Of a DNA stretch of 29,085 nt, positions 8,982 to 16,553 are shown piece by piece. The notes beneath the pieces were generated by a model. The model was not told where the DNA came from. It saw only the letters and a program-made list of their open reading frames with translations, and made no database searches. The DNA lies in contig DASWRT010000464.1 of assembly GCA_036403035.1 (NCBI GenBank), forward strand, positions 1-29,085, written 5' to 3'. The DNA is from DASWRT01 sp036403035. Its GTDB lineage: Bacteria > Pseudomonadota > Alphaproteobacteria > ATCC43930 > CGMCC-115725. The first letter of the stretch is position 1. The number at the start of each line of letters is the position of its first letter. A program made the translations under genes and the position numbers.

Positions 8982-9982
8982 AGCAGATCCTTCGGATTGA
9001 AATTGAAGGTGAAGTTTTTCCATTGCTCGTACTTGTTCAGCGGCAGCTTGAGCGGCGAGCAGTGCGGATTCTTGACCGCGCGCACGGCGCTGTCGGCCGC
9101 GGCGCGGAAGAAGCCGTCGGCGGCGTACCGCACCATGTCGACGATCCGCGCGTCCTCGACCGTCCCGTCGGGACGCATGAAGACGCTGAGCTTGATCACC
9201 AGATCCTTCGCGTCCTTCGCGCCGACCGGCGGGTTCCAGCACTCGGCGATCTGCGCCGCCACCAGATCCTTCTCGCTCGCCGACAGCTCGGAGCCGAGCG
9301 GCGCGTTGAGCGGTTGCGCCGAAGGCTGCGCCGGCGCGGCGGACGCCGTCTTGGTCGGCTTGTCCGGCGGTGTCTGCTGCGGCGCGGTCTTCTGGCGCGT
9401 CAGGTTCTTCAGCAGGGCGTCGAAGTCGGCCTGCTGCGTCTTCTGCGGCTGCTCCTGCTTCGGCGGTTCGGCCTTCTGCTCCTTCGGCGGCTCGGGCTTC
9501 GGCTTCGGCTTGGCCTCGGGCGGCTTCGGATCCGGCAGCTTGGGCGGCTCGGGTTTCGGCGGCTCGGGCTTGGGTTCCGGCGGCTTGGGCTCGGGCGGCT
9601 TGGGTTCCGGCGGAGGCGGCGGCGGAGGCTCGGGCTTCGGCTCGGGCGGCTTAGGCGGCTCCGGCTTGGGCTCCGGCGGCTTGGGCGCAGGGGGTGGCGG
9701 AGGCGGCGGTGGGGCCGGCGTCGGCTTCGGCGGCTCCGGCTTCGGGGTCGGCGGCGCGGGCGGCGCCGGCTCGGCATCGGGCTTCGCGTCGGGGCGCGGC
9801 CGGTCCTGCGCCAACTTGGTCGCCCGCGTCTCCGGGGCGATGTTGACGAGCTGGACCACGATCGGCATATCCTCCGGCGGCTTCTCCTTGAAGAGCTGCG
9901 GTAGCCCGGTGAAGACGAGCACCACCACCAGCAGGTGAAAGGCTGCCGAGAAAATGTACGCGGCCCGCGACAACTCGTTCAC
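8978..9982 (-). CDS. tolA: TolA, inner-membrane linker of the Tol system, with a Pro-rich spacer
   Basis: TolA spans the periplasm from TolQR to TolB/Pal. It is 334 residues from GTG 9982, with GAGG about 8 bases upstream. Residues about 7-29 form the single membrane anchor, with the S-x3-H pattern (SAAFH) typical of TolA/TonB helices. Residues about 64-185 are almost purely Pro/Lys/Glu repeats (PEPKPPEPKP). The C-terminal domain (about 230-334) includes IAECWNPPVG and VFMRPDGTVEDARIVD, the TonB/TolA fold. The long Ala/Lys-rich helix that forms domain II in E. coli TolA is largely replaced by the Pro-rich stretch. It sits between tolR (23-base gap) and tolB (4-base overlap). Confidence 0.95.
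   Translation of the reverse strand: MNELSRAAYIFSAAFHLLVVVLVFTGLPQLFKEKPPEDMPIVVQLVNIAPETRATKLAQDRPRPDAKPDAEPAPPAPPTPKPEPPKPTPAPPPPPPPPAPKPPEPKPEPPKPPEPKPEPPPPPPPEPKPPEPKPPEPKPEPPKPEPPKLPDPKPPEAKPKPKPEPPKEQKAEPPKQEQPQKTQQADFDALLKNLTRQKTAPQQTPPDKPTKTASAAPAQPSAQPLNAPLGSELSASEKDLVAAQIAECWNPPVGAKDAKDLVIKLSVFMRPDGTVEDARIVDMVRYAADGFFRAAADSAVRAVKNPHCSPLKLPLNKYEQWKNFTFNFNPKDLL
9430..9793 (-). repeat. Low-complexity Pro/Lys/Glu tandem repeat inside tolA
   Basis: The coding strand is built from degenerate PEPKP- and PP-type units with near-identical 15-30 base blocks, such as the CCGGAGCCCAAGCCGCC type. It encodes a stiff extended spacer. Such tracts are prone to length change by slippage. It is coding sequence, not a CRISPR or an intergenic repeat. 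Confidence 0.8.
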
Positions 9983-10005
9983 GGATCGAGCCTCGTTCCA
10001 AGCGG

Positions 10006-10473
10006 TCAGCGCTGGCCGGTCTGGCGACGGCGCTCGCCGGGCATCTCGGCGATCAGCGAGACCTTGCTGAAACCGGCGGCGCTCACCTGCCCCATCACCT
10101 CCAGCACGCGGCCGTAATTGATCGCGCGGTCGCCGCGGACGTAGATGCTGGCCTGCGGGTTGTTCTGCGTGATCGCCTGGAGGCGCGGCACGAGCTGCTC
10201 GTTCGCCACCTCCGTCTCCTGCAGGTAGATCTTGCCCTCGGCGTTCACCGTGATGACGAGCGGTTCCTTCTGCTCGTTGATCGCCGGCGCCTGCGTCTGC
10301 GGCAGGTCGACCGGCACGCCGACCGTGAGCAGCGGCGCCGCGATCATGAAGACGATCAGCAGCACCAGCATCACGTCGACGAGCGGCGTGACGTTGATGT
10401 CCGCCATCGGACGGTAGTTGCCCCGCCGGCCGCCGCTGCCGCTGCCGCGTCCGCTGATGATGCCCCCGGCCAT
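10006..10473 (-). CDS. tolR: TolR, biopolymer transport protein (ExbD/TolR family)
   Basis: Partner of TolQ in the proton-driven inner-membrane motor. It has 155 residues: a short Gly-rich cytoplasmic N-terminus, then MADINVTPLVDVMLVLLIVF, with the conserved membrane Asp at 33 in the single helix (about 31-53). The periplasmic domain (about 60-145) ends with a C-terminal RVLEVMGQVSAAGF region typical of ExbD/TolR. It starts 4 bases after the tolQ stop. Confidence 0.97.
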   Translation of the reverse strand: MAGGIISGRGSGSGGRRGNYRPMADINVTPLVDVMLVLLIVFMIAAPLLTVGVPVDLPQTQAPAINEQKEPLVITVNAEGKIYLQETEVANEQLVPRLQAITQNNPQASIYVRGDRAINYGRVLEVMGQVSAAGFSKVSLIAEMPGERRRQTGQR

Positions 10474-10477
10474 CGCC

Positions 10478-11209
10478 TTACGCCTTCTCGTCGAGCTGAC
10501 GGGAGAGGATCGCGCTGAACTCGCTGGAGAAGGCTTCGAGGCGGCCCGCGTAGCGCCCGAAATCCGTCGCCAGCTTGTTGTAGCCGATCACCGCCGGGAT
10601 CGCCGCGACGAGCCCGAGCGCGGTTGCGAACAGCGCCTCGGCGATACCCGGCGCGACGACGGCGAGGCTGGTGTTCTTCGACGCGGCGATCGATTCGAAG
10701 CTGTTCATGATGCCCCACACCGTGCCGAACAGCCCGACGAAGGGCGCGGTCGAGCCGACGGTCGCGAGATAAGCCATGAAACGCTCCAGCCGCTCCATCT
10801 CGCGGCCGACGGTGACGTTCATCACCCGCTCGATGCGATCCTGAAGGCTCGCCCGCAGGTTCGAGCTGCCGATCAGGCCCTTGGCGGCGCTGCGCCGCCA
10901 TTCGCGCATCGCGGCGGCGAAGATCGCCGACATCGGATCGGGCGGGCGGTTGCCCACGCGCTCGTAGAGGTCGTCGAGCGAGCCGCCGGACCAGAAGCTC
11001 TCCTCGAACGCGGCGGCGTCCCGCTTCAGCCGCCGCAGGCGCATCACCTTGTCGAAGATGACCGCCCACGACCAGAACGAGGCAAGCAGCAGCAGGAGCA
11101 TCACGCACTTGACGATGATGTCCGCCTGCAGGAACAGCCCGAGGATCGAGAGATCGTGGGGCACAGCGGTCCCGCCGAGCGCGACCTGATCGACAACGTT
11201 ACCTTGCAT
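10478..11209 (-). CDS. tolQ: TolQ, proton channel component (MotA/TolQ/ExbB family)
   Basis: Forms the inner-membrane motor with TolR and energises TolA. It is 243 residues with three helices: about 29-51, 147-170 (TVGSTAPFVGLFGTVWGIMN) and 187-210 (GIAEALFATALGLVAAIPAV). The second and third are the family signature. The large loop between helices 1 and 2 is cytoplasmic. It follows ybgC by 27 bases and is tightly linked to tolR, as in the standard ybgC-tolQRAB order. Confidence 0.97.
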   Translation of the reverse strand: MQGNVVDQVALGGTAVPHDLSILGLFLQADIIVKCVMLLLLLASFWSWAVIFDKVMRLRRLKRDAAAFEESFWSGGSLDDLYERVGNRPPDPMSAIFAAAMREWRRSAAKGLIGSSNLRASLQDRIERVMNVTVGREMERLERFMAYLATVGSTAPFVGLFGTVWGIMNSFESIAASKNTSLAVVAPGIAEALFATALGLVAAIPAVIGYNKLATDFGRYAGRLEAFSSEFSAILSRQLDEKA

Positions 11210-11236
11210 GGCTGGTGAGCACCGGACAGGAGGAGT

Positions 11237-11767
11237 TCAGGGAATTTTGGGTGAGGGTGACTGGCAGGGCGATGCCGACAAACGAGACACGGCCTCCGCA
11301 ATGACCGGCGGAAGCCGCGCCGGGCGGCCGTCGCGACCGATGCAGGCGACCAAGACGCGAAGCACGACGAGCGGGACGCCGACGCCGGAGCCGGCGCGGC
11401 GGATCGTCTGCACCGCGTCGAGGGAGGCGCCGCGGACCTCGACGAGCCGCGTCTCGACCTCCAGCTCGTCGTCGAGCCGCGCCGACAGGCGGTAGTCGGC
11501 GTTGCAGCGACGGACGGCGAAGCCGAGCCCGGTCTCAGCCCGCAGCCTCTCCTGCTCGATGCCGATAAGGCGCAGCATCTCGGTGCGCGCCCGTTCGGCA
11601 AACTTCAGGTAGTTCGCGTAATAGACGATGCCGGCGGCGTCGGTGTCTTCGTAGTAGACCCTGGTTAAAAAATAATGAGCGCCGTCCCGGATCTCGCCTG
11701 AACGCGGCGGAACCGGCGAGGTCGTCCGCTGCGACATTGCGGCGGCGGGCTTCACGATCCCGGTCAT
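11237..11767 (-). CDS. ybgC: YbgC, acyl-CoA thioesterase of the Tol-Pal operon
   Basis: Hotdog-fold thioesterase encoded with tol-pal in most proteobacteria; its role there is poorly defined. The signature YYEDTDAAGIVYYANYLKF (39-57) carries the catalytic Asp, followed by ERARTEMLR. At 176 residues it is longer than the usual 130-150. The extra residues are an N-terminal tail of about 30 and a C-terminal tail of about 15. The ATG at 11767 overlaps the ruvB stop by four bases (ATGA), which favours this start over the internal Met 11. Confidence 0.95.
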   Translation of the reverse strand: MTGIVKPAAAMSQRTTSPVPPRSGEIRDGAHYFLTRVYYEDTDAAGIVYYANYLKFAERARTEMLRLIGIEQERLRAETGLGFAVRRCNADYRLSARLDDELEVETRLVEVRGASLDAVQTIRRAGSGVGVPLVVLRVLVACIGRDGRPARLPPVIAEAVSRLSASPCQSPSPKIP

Positions 11768-12888
11768 GGCTCCCCTGCCCCGTCATCGTCGCCGTCGTTG
11801 GCGGCCGGCGAGCGGCCCAGAAGATCGAGCTGCGCCTGCACCGAAGCCGCCGGCAAGACGGCGGCGTGCGGGATCGGCAGACCGAGATAGGCGTAAGCCT
11901 GCGCCGTCAGCATCCGGCCGCGCGGCGTGCGCTGCACGAAGCCCTGCTGCATCAGATACGGCTCGATCACCTCCTCGACGACGTCGCGCTGGTCGGCGAG
12001 CGCCGCCGCGACCGTCTCGACGCCGACAGGGCCGCCGCCGTATTTCTCGGCGATGCAGGCGAGGTAGCGGCGATCCATCGCATCGAAGCCGTTGGCGTCG
12101 ACCTCCAGCCGGTTGAGCGCGCGGTCGGCGGCGCGGGTGTCGATCACGTCGACGCCGTCGACGGCCGCGAAGTCGCGCACCCGGCGCAACAAGCGGCCGG
12201 CGATGCGCGGCGTACCGCGGGAGCGGCGGGCGATCTCCATCGCGCCGTCGCGGGTCAGGTTCATGCCGAGGAGACGGGCGCCGCGGCCGACGATCAGCTC
12301 CAGCTCCTCCGGCTCGTAGAAGACGAGGCGGAGCGGGATGCCGAAGCGCTCGCGCAGCGGCCGCGTGATCAGCCCCGAGCGCGTCGTCGCGCCGACCAGC
12401 GTGAAGGGCGGCAGGTCGATCCGCACCGAGCGCGCCGCGGGCCCTTCGCCGATGATCAGGTCGAGCTGGAAATCCTCCATCGCCGGATAGAGGATCTCCT
12501 CGACCGCGGGCATCAGCCGGTGGATCTCGTCGACGAACAGCACGTCGTGCGGCTGCAGGTTCGTGAGCAGCGCAGCGAGATCCCCGGCGCGGGCGATCAC
12601 CGGACCCGACGTGGCGCGGAAGCCGACGCCCATCTCGCGGGCGACGATCTGCGCCAGCGTCGTCTTGCCGAGACCCGGCGGGCCGAACAGCAGCACGTGG
12701 TCTAGGGCCTCGCCGCGCGAGCGCGCCGCCTCGATGAAGACGCTCAGGTTCGCGCGCACGTGCCGCTGCCCGACGAAGTCGTCGAGCGAGACCGGACGCA
12801 GCGAGGTCTCCGGCCCGTCGCCCGGCGCACGCTGTCCGTCGATGAGACGCGGATCGGTCACCGGGCCGCCGCCGCCGTCGCCGGTCAT
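11764..12888 (-). CDS. ruvB: Holliday junction branch-migration ATPase RuvB
   Basis: AAA+ motor that, with RuvA, drives branch migration in recombination repair. It has 374 residues: Walker A GPPGLGKT (69-76), Walker B DVLFVDE (115-121), sensor GATTRSG (166-172), the arginine-finger region RPLRERFG (176-183) and a C-terminal winged helix (LMQQGFVQRTPRGR). The first 28 residues are a Gly/Asp-rich tail, and residues beyond about 345 form an acidic tail. The start overlaps ruvA by four bases and the stop overlaps ybgC by four bases. Confidence 0.98.
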   Translation of the reverse strand: MTGDGGGGPVTDPRLIDGQRAPGDGPETSLRPVSLDDFVGQRHVRANLSVFIEAARSRGEALDHVLLFGPPGLGKTTLAQIVAREMGVGFRATSGPVIARAGDLAALLTNLQPHDVLFVDEIHRLMPAVEEILYPAMEDFQLDLIIGEGPAARSVRIDLPPFTLVGATTRSGLITRPLRERFGIPLRLVFYEPEELELIVGRGARLLGMNLTRDGAMEIARRSRGTPRIAGRLLRRVRDFAAVDGVDVIDTRAADRALNRLEVDANGFDAMDRRYLACIAEKYGGGPVGVETVAAALADQRDVVEEVIEPYLMQQGFVQRTPRGRMLTAQAYAYLGLPIPHAAVLPAASVQAQLDLLGRSPAANDGDDDGAGEP

Positions 12889-13535
12889 CGCGCCAGCTCC
12901 TTGAGCCCGGCGCGGATCAGCCCATCGAGCGTCGCCGCGTCGCCGAGCTGCCGCGACGCTGCGCCGACCGCCTGCATCGCCTCAAGCCGGCGGTAGCCGA
13001 GATTGACGAGCGCCGACACCGCGTCGGCGCCGGCGCCTGCCGGGAGACCGGTTTCGACCGGCGCGGACGCGGCGACAGCGGTCGTCGGCACGCCGTTAAC
13101 GGTCGCCGTTCCGGCGGAGAGGCTGAGTCCGGCGACCTTTTCGCGCAGCTCGTTGGCGATCCGCGCCGCGAGCCGCGGCCCGACGCCCTCGGCCTGCGCC
13201 AGCGCCGCCTTGTCCTGCGCGAGGATCGCCTGGAGCAGCGTATCCGGCGGCAGCGCGCCGAGGATCGCCAGCGCGAGCTTGGCGCCGACGCCCTGCACCG
13301 TCGTCAGCAGCCGGAACCAGCCCCGCTCCACCTCGTCGATGAAGCCGTAGAGATGGATGTGGTCTTCGCGGACATGCGTCTCGACAACGAGCTTCACCGC
13401 CTCTCCGGCGCCGGGAAGCTGCCGCGCGGTGCGCGCCGAGCAGAAGACGAGGTAGCCCACCCCGCCGACATCGACGACGACGGTACCGTCAGTGCCGGCG
13501 GTGCGGTCGAGCGTGCCGCGCAGCGCCGCGATCAT
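12885..13535 (-). CDS. ruvA: Holliday junction DNA-binding protein RuvA
   Basis: Tetrameric junction-binding subunit that loads RuvB. It has 216 residues. The OB domain (about 1-65) ends with VETHVREDHIHLYGF. Two helix-hairpin-helix motifs follow, VQGVGAKLALAILGAL (80-95) and EGVGPRLAARIANEL (116-130), then a flexible linker and the RuvB-binding domain III (about 165-216, DAVSALVNLGYRRLEA). The start overlaps the end of the ruvC-DUF559 fusion by four bases, so coupling within ruvCAB survives despite the inserted domain upstream. Confidence 0.98.
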   Translation of the reverse strand: MIAALRGTLDRTAGTDGTVVVDVGGVGYLVFCSARTARQLPGAGEAVKLVVETHVREDHIHLYGFIDEVERGWFRLLTTVQGVGAKLALAILGALPPDTLLQAILAQDKAALAQAEGVGPRLAARIANELREKVAGLSLSAGTATVNGVPTTAVAASAPVETGLPAGAGADAVSALVNLGYRRLEAMQAVGAASRQLGDAATLDGLIRAGLKELAR

Positions 13536-14551
13536 GGCCGGCCCTCCGCGAGCGCGGCATCGATAGCCGCGAGCACGCCCTCGATATTCTCGATCACGTC
13601 ATTGTTCCAGAAACGCAGGATGCGAAAACCTGCTTGGGCAAGGACTTTGGAGCGGCGTTCGTCAGCCGCGCTGTTGGCGTGCTGGCCGCCGTCGAGTTCG
13701 ACGATCAGCTGATGCTCATGCGAGACGAAATCAGCGACGAAGCCGAGAATCGGCTCCTGGCGGCGGAATTTAACGCCGTCGAGCTGATGGGCGCGAAGGT
13801 GTCTCCAGAGCAGCGCTTCGCAGTCGGTCTGGTTCTGGCGGGCGAAGGCGGTCTGGTCTGGAGAAGGTTTTCGCTTCGCCAATCGGGCCAAATCGCTTTC
13901 ACCTCGCGGTGCTCTCCCTGTCCGCTCGGGGAGAGGGACGGGGTGAGGGGGATCCACGTCAGCCGACAGTGCACCGAGCCCCCTCACCTTCCCGCTGACG
14001 CGGGCCCCTCCCTCTCCCCGAGGGGAGAGGAAATTGCCGTGCTGCTGCGGCAATCGCCCCCCCTCCCACACCCGCCGCGTCGCGGCGTGGTGGGCGTGGC
14101 AGATCGCGACGGCGAGGGCGTCGGCGGCGTCGGCCCTGCTCTCTTCCAGGTCGCAGTTCGGCAGCAGGCGCCGCACCATCATCCCGACCTGGACCTTGTC
14201 GGCATGACCGGCGCCGACTACCGATTTCTTGATCAGGTTCGCCGAATACTCGGCGACTGGGATCCCGCGCTCGGCCGGCGCGAGCAGGACGACGCCGCGG
14301 GCGACCCCGAGCTTCAGCGTCGAGGCCGGGTTCTTATTGACGAAGGTCTCCTCGACCGCGGCCTCGGCCGGCGCGTAGCGGTCGATGACGTCGTTCAATT
14401 GCCGGAACAGGGAAACGAGGCGCTCGGCGAGCGGCGCCTTCGCGTTCGAATGTGCGACGCCCGCGGAGACGTAGCTCAACCGGCTGCCGGCGACGTCGAT
14501 GACGCCCCATCCGGTATGGCGCAGGCCGGGATCGAGACCGAGGAGGCGCAT
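13532..14551 (-). CDS. ruvC: RuvC Holliday-junction resolvase fused to a C-terminal DUF559 nuclease-like domain
   Basis: Residues 1 to about 165 are a complete RuvC, which nicks Holliday junctions symmetrically: GLDPGLRHTGWG with D7, VEETF with E67, and DAADALAVAICHAHH with D141 and D144, all four acidic catalytic residues. E. coli RuvC ends near 173, but here the frame continues. Residues about 174-212 are encoded by a palindromic repeat (LSPRGEGGARVSGKVRG, then HPVPLPER). Residues about 225-339 form a full DUF559 domain (TDCEALLWRHLRAHQLDGVKFRRQ, D274, E285/D287 in IVELDGGQHA, RILRFWNNDVIENIEGVL), a PD-(D/E)xK-like family. The total is 339 residues, about twice normal. No stop or frameshift separates the parts, and the stop overlaps ruvA. 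An internal TTG near residue 221 could also start a separate DUF559 product. Fusion status is read from sequence; function of the second half is inferred. Confidence 0.95.
   Translation of the reverse strand: MRLLGLDPGLRHTGWGVIDVAGSRLSYVSAGVAHSNAKAPLAERLVSLFRQLNDVIDRYAPAEAAVEETFVNKNPASTLKLGVARGVVLLAPAERGIPVAEYSANLIKKSVVGAGHADKVQVGMMVRRLLPNCDLEESRADAADALAVAICHAHHAATRRVWEGGRLPQQHGNFLSPRGEGGARVSGKVRGLGALSADVDPPHPVPLPERTGRAPRGESDLARLAKRKPSPDQTAFARQNQTDCEALLWRHLRAHQLDGVKFRRQEPILGFVADFVSHEHQLIVELDGGQHANSAADERRSKVLAQAGFRILRFWNNDVIENIEGVLAAIDAALAEGRP
13925..14030. repeat. Palindromic repeat element embedded in ruvC coding sequence
   Basis: Inverted arms CTCGGGGAGAGGGA (13925-13938) and TCCCTCTCCCCGAG (14009-14022) enclose a second pair, GGTGAGGGGG (13942-13951) and CCCCCTCACC (13979-13988). 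Arm two also holds local hairpins CCCGC/GCGGG (13991-14004) and CCTCTCCCC/GGGGAGAGG (14011-14030). It resembles the short palindromic elements scattered between genes in many alphaproteobacteria, but here it is translated as the linker between RuvC and DUF559. Confidence 0.8.
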
Positions 14552-14582
14552 GGCACGGACCGGAGGGCTCCTTCCCGCGAAG

Positions 14583-15332
14583 TCAGGCGCTCAAGCGCGC
14601 CATGACCTCGTCGGACACCTCGAAATTGGCATGGACGTACTGCACGTCGTCGCTGTCCTCAAGCGTCTCCAGCAGCTTGAAGAGCGACTGCGCCGTCTCC
14701 TCGTCGACCGGAGCGCCGGTCTTGGCGCGCCACGCAAGCTTCGCCGAGGACGGCGCGCCGAAGCGCTGTTCCAGCGCGTCGCGCACCGCGTTGAGGTCGT
14801 CGGGCGCGCAGGTGACGACGTGCTCCTCCTCACCGCTCTCGACATTGTCGGCGCCGGCGTCGAGCGCCGCCTCGAACATGTCGTCGGCGCTCGCCGCCGC
14901 GGCCGGATAGGCGATCTCGCCGAGGCGGTCGAACAGGAAGCTGACGCTGTTGGTCTCGCCGAGGCTGCCGCCGGCCTTCGTGAAGGCGGCGCGGACGTCG
15001 CTCGCGGTGCGGTTGCGGTTGTCGGTCAGCGCCTCGACGATGATCGCGACGCCGCCCGGACCGTAGCCTTCGTAGCGCACTTCCTCGAAGTTATCCGCGG
15101 CGTCGCCGCTGGAGGCGCGCTTGATCGCGCGCTCGACCGTGTCCTTCGGCATGTTCGCCTGACGCGCCGCGATCACCGCCGCGCGCAGCCGCGGGTTGGC
15201 TGCCGGATCGGGCAGGCCGGTGCGCGCAGCCGTCGTCAGCTCCCGAATCAGCTTCGTGAAGATCTTGGCGCGCTTTTTGTCCTGCGCGCCCTTCCGGTGC
15301 ATGATGTTCTTGAACTGGGAATGGCCAGCCAT
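14583..15332 (-). CDS. yebC: YebC/PmpR family protein (TACO1-like)
   Basis: Members have been described as DNA-binding regulators and, more recently, as factors helping ribosomes through difficult sequences; which applies here is unknown. The 249-residue length is typical. The N-terminus MAGHSQFKNIMHRKGAQDKK is the family hallmark, followed by GYGPGGVAIIVEALTDNRNRT and GGSLGETNSVSFLFDR. It lies 31 bases upstream of ruvC, the common yebC-ruvC arrangement. The 172-base gap before it has no convincing promoter match. Confidence 0.97.
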   Translation of the reverse strand: MAGHSQFKNIMHRKGAQDKKRAKIFTKLIRELTTAARTGLPDPAANPRLRAAVIAARQANMPKDTVERAIKRASSGDAADNFEEVRYEGYGPGGVAIIVEALTDNRNRTASDVRAAFTKAGGSLGETNSVSFLFDRLGEIAYPAAAASADDMFEAALDAGADNVESGEEEHVVTCAPDDLNAVRDALEQRFGAPSSAKLAWRAKTGAPVDEETAQSLFKLLETLEDSDDVQYVHANFEVSDEVMARLSA

Positions 15333-15504
15333 GGAAATCCGTTATGCGTCGGAGGATGCCCGCAAAGCCTCGCGCCTGCGGTATGGCGGGCAATCTCTGG
15401 ATATTCCGTAGCAAGTCAATATGGCAGGAATACGGCGCGTCCCACGTGCCGCAACCTGAAGGCGAACCGTTGAGCCGCCGCCGCAGCGGCAGGCCGGACG
15501 GGAC

Positions 15505-16329
15505 TCAGCCGGCCCGCGAGGGCATCGCCGGGGCGAGCCGCCCGCCGATCCGCACCGGCTCGACGCGCCGGGCGAGGCCGGCGCCGTCATCGATCTCGAC
15601 GTAGACGCCGCAGAGCGTCGCCTCGCCTTCGGCCGGAGTCAGCCGCTCGCCGGGGATCTTGCGCACGAAGCGCTGCGTCGCCGGCTCCTTGCGCATGCCG
15701 ATCACCGAATCGTAGTCGCCGCACATGCCCGCATCGGTCATGTAGGCGGTGCCGCCGGGCAGGATCTGCGCGTCGGCAGTCGGCACATGGGTGTGGGTCC
15801 CGACGCACAGCGAGACGCGGCCGTCGACGTAGTGGCCCATCGCCATCTTCTCGGAACTCGCCTCGCCATGGAAATCGAGGACGATCGCATCGATGCCGCG
15901 ACCGAGCGGCGCGTTGGCCGCGAGCACCCGGTCGATCGCCGCGAACGGGCAGTCGAGCGGGTCCATGAAGAGCCGCGCCATCAGGTTGACGACGAGCGCC
16001 GAGCGGCCGTCGGGCAGCGCATGCAGGAAGACGCCGCTGCCGGGCGTTCCCGGCGGGAAATTCTCAGGACGGAGCAGCCGCGGGTTCTGGTCGATCGTCG
16101 TCAGCAGCTCGCGCTGGTCCCATGCATGGTTGCCGGTGGTGACGACGTCGACGCCGCTCTCGTAGAACTCGCCCGCGATCCTGTCGGTGATCCCGAAGCC
16201 GTGCGCGGCGTTCTCGCCGTTCAGCACGACCATGTCGAGCGCAAGATCGCGGCGCAGCGCGGGGAGATGGCGATGGACCGCATCGCGGCCGGCGCGGCCG
16301 ACCACGTCGCCGCAGAACAGCAGTCTCAC
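15505..16329 (-). CDS. TIGR00282 family metallophosphoesterase (YmdB-like)
   Basis: Binuclear-metal phosphoesterase. Bacillus YmdB cleaves cyclic nucleotides, but the role in proteobacteria is not settled. It has 274 residues. Metal ligands are visible: D8 in CGDVVGRAG, E39/N40 in NGENAAHG, N67/H68 in GNHAWDQ, H154 in DFHGEASSEK, and H179/H181 in GTHTHVPTAD. DAGMCGDYDSVIGM is a further family block. It follows the 6S RNA gene by 52 bases. In related genomes a 5-formyltetrahydrofolate cyclo-ligase gene often sits between them; none is present here. Confidence 0.93.
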   Translation of the reverse strand: MRLLFCGDVVGRAGRDAVHRHLPALRRDLALDMVVLNGENAAHGFGITDRIAGEFYESGVDVVTTGNHAWDQRELLTTIDQNPRLLRPENFPPGTPGSGVFLHALPDGRSALVVNLMARLFMDPLDCPFAAIDRVLAANAPLGRGIDAIVLDFHGEASSEKMAMGHYVDGRVSLCVGTHTHVPTADAQILPGGTAYMTDAGMCGDYDSVIGMRKEPATQRFVRKIPGERLTPAEGEATLCGVYVEIDDGAGLARRVEPVRIGGRLAPAMPSRAG

Positions 16330-16381
16330 GTCATGCTCGTCGGTGGACTCATCCGGGGTTCTGGACGTGTCGAAGGAACAG

Positions 16382-16548
16382 GATGGGTGGAGCCGCCTCG
16401 GCCGTCGGCATTGCTAAACCTCCGTGGCCCGCTTTCGCAGGTGGGCGCCATGTACCGAGACCACGGCCTCGGCAGGGACAGCTCCCGAGAGGTGCTTTAA
16501 GGCCCCGTGGTTTTCTGCGACCTAACGCACCGCGCAGCCCCACCCATC
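16382..16548 (-). ncRNA. ssrS: 6S RNA
   Basis: 6S RNA mimics an open promoter and binds the housekeeping RNA polymerase in stationary phase. The 5' end GATGGGTGGGGCTGC pairs through 15 positions, with G-U pairs, to the 3' end ending CTCCACCCATC (16382 side), giving the long closing stem of a rod of about 167 nt. Internal blocks GGGAGCTGTCCCTG and GCGCCCACCT resemble alphaproteobacterial 6S RNAs as I know them. The position directly after zapA is the classic 6S locus. No protein frame of quality covers the interval. Exact ends are estimated from the stem and promoter. Confidence 0.82.
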
Positions 16549-16553
16549 GATGA

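Noticed and set aside
9430..9793. Regularly spaced short repeats considered as a CRISPR-like array
   Set aside because: The units are in frame, encode PEPKP-type residues within tolA, and have no unique spacers.
7665..9938. Plus-strand open frame of about 757 codons opposite tolB and tolA, ending in a Gly-rich tract
   Set aside because: The Gly-rich tract is the complement of the TolA proline repeat and the rest is a shadow of tolB. No independent signal or motif.
15333..15504. TTGACT on the minus strand in the gap before yebC as a promoter
   Set aside because: No acceptable -10 sequence at 16-18 bases; AT content is slightly raised but not decisive.
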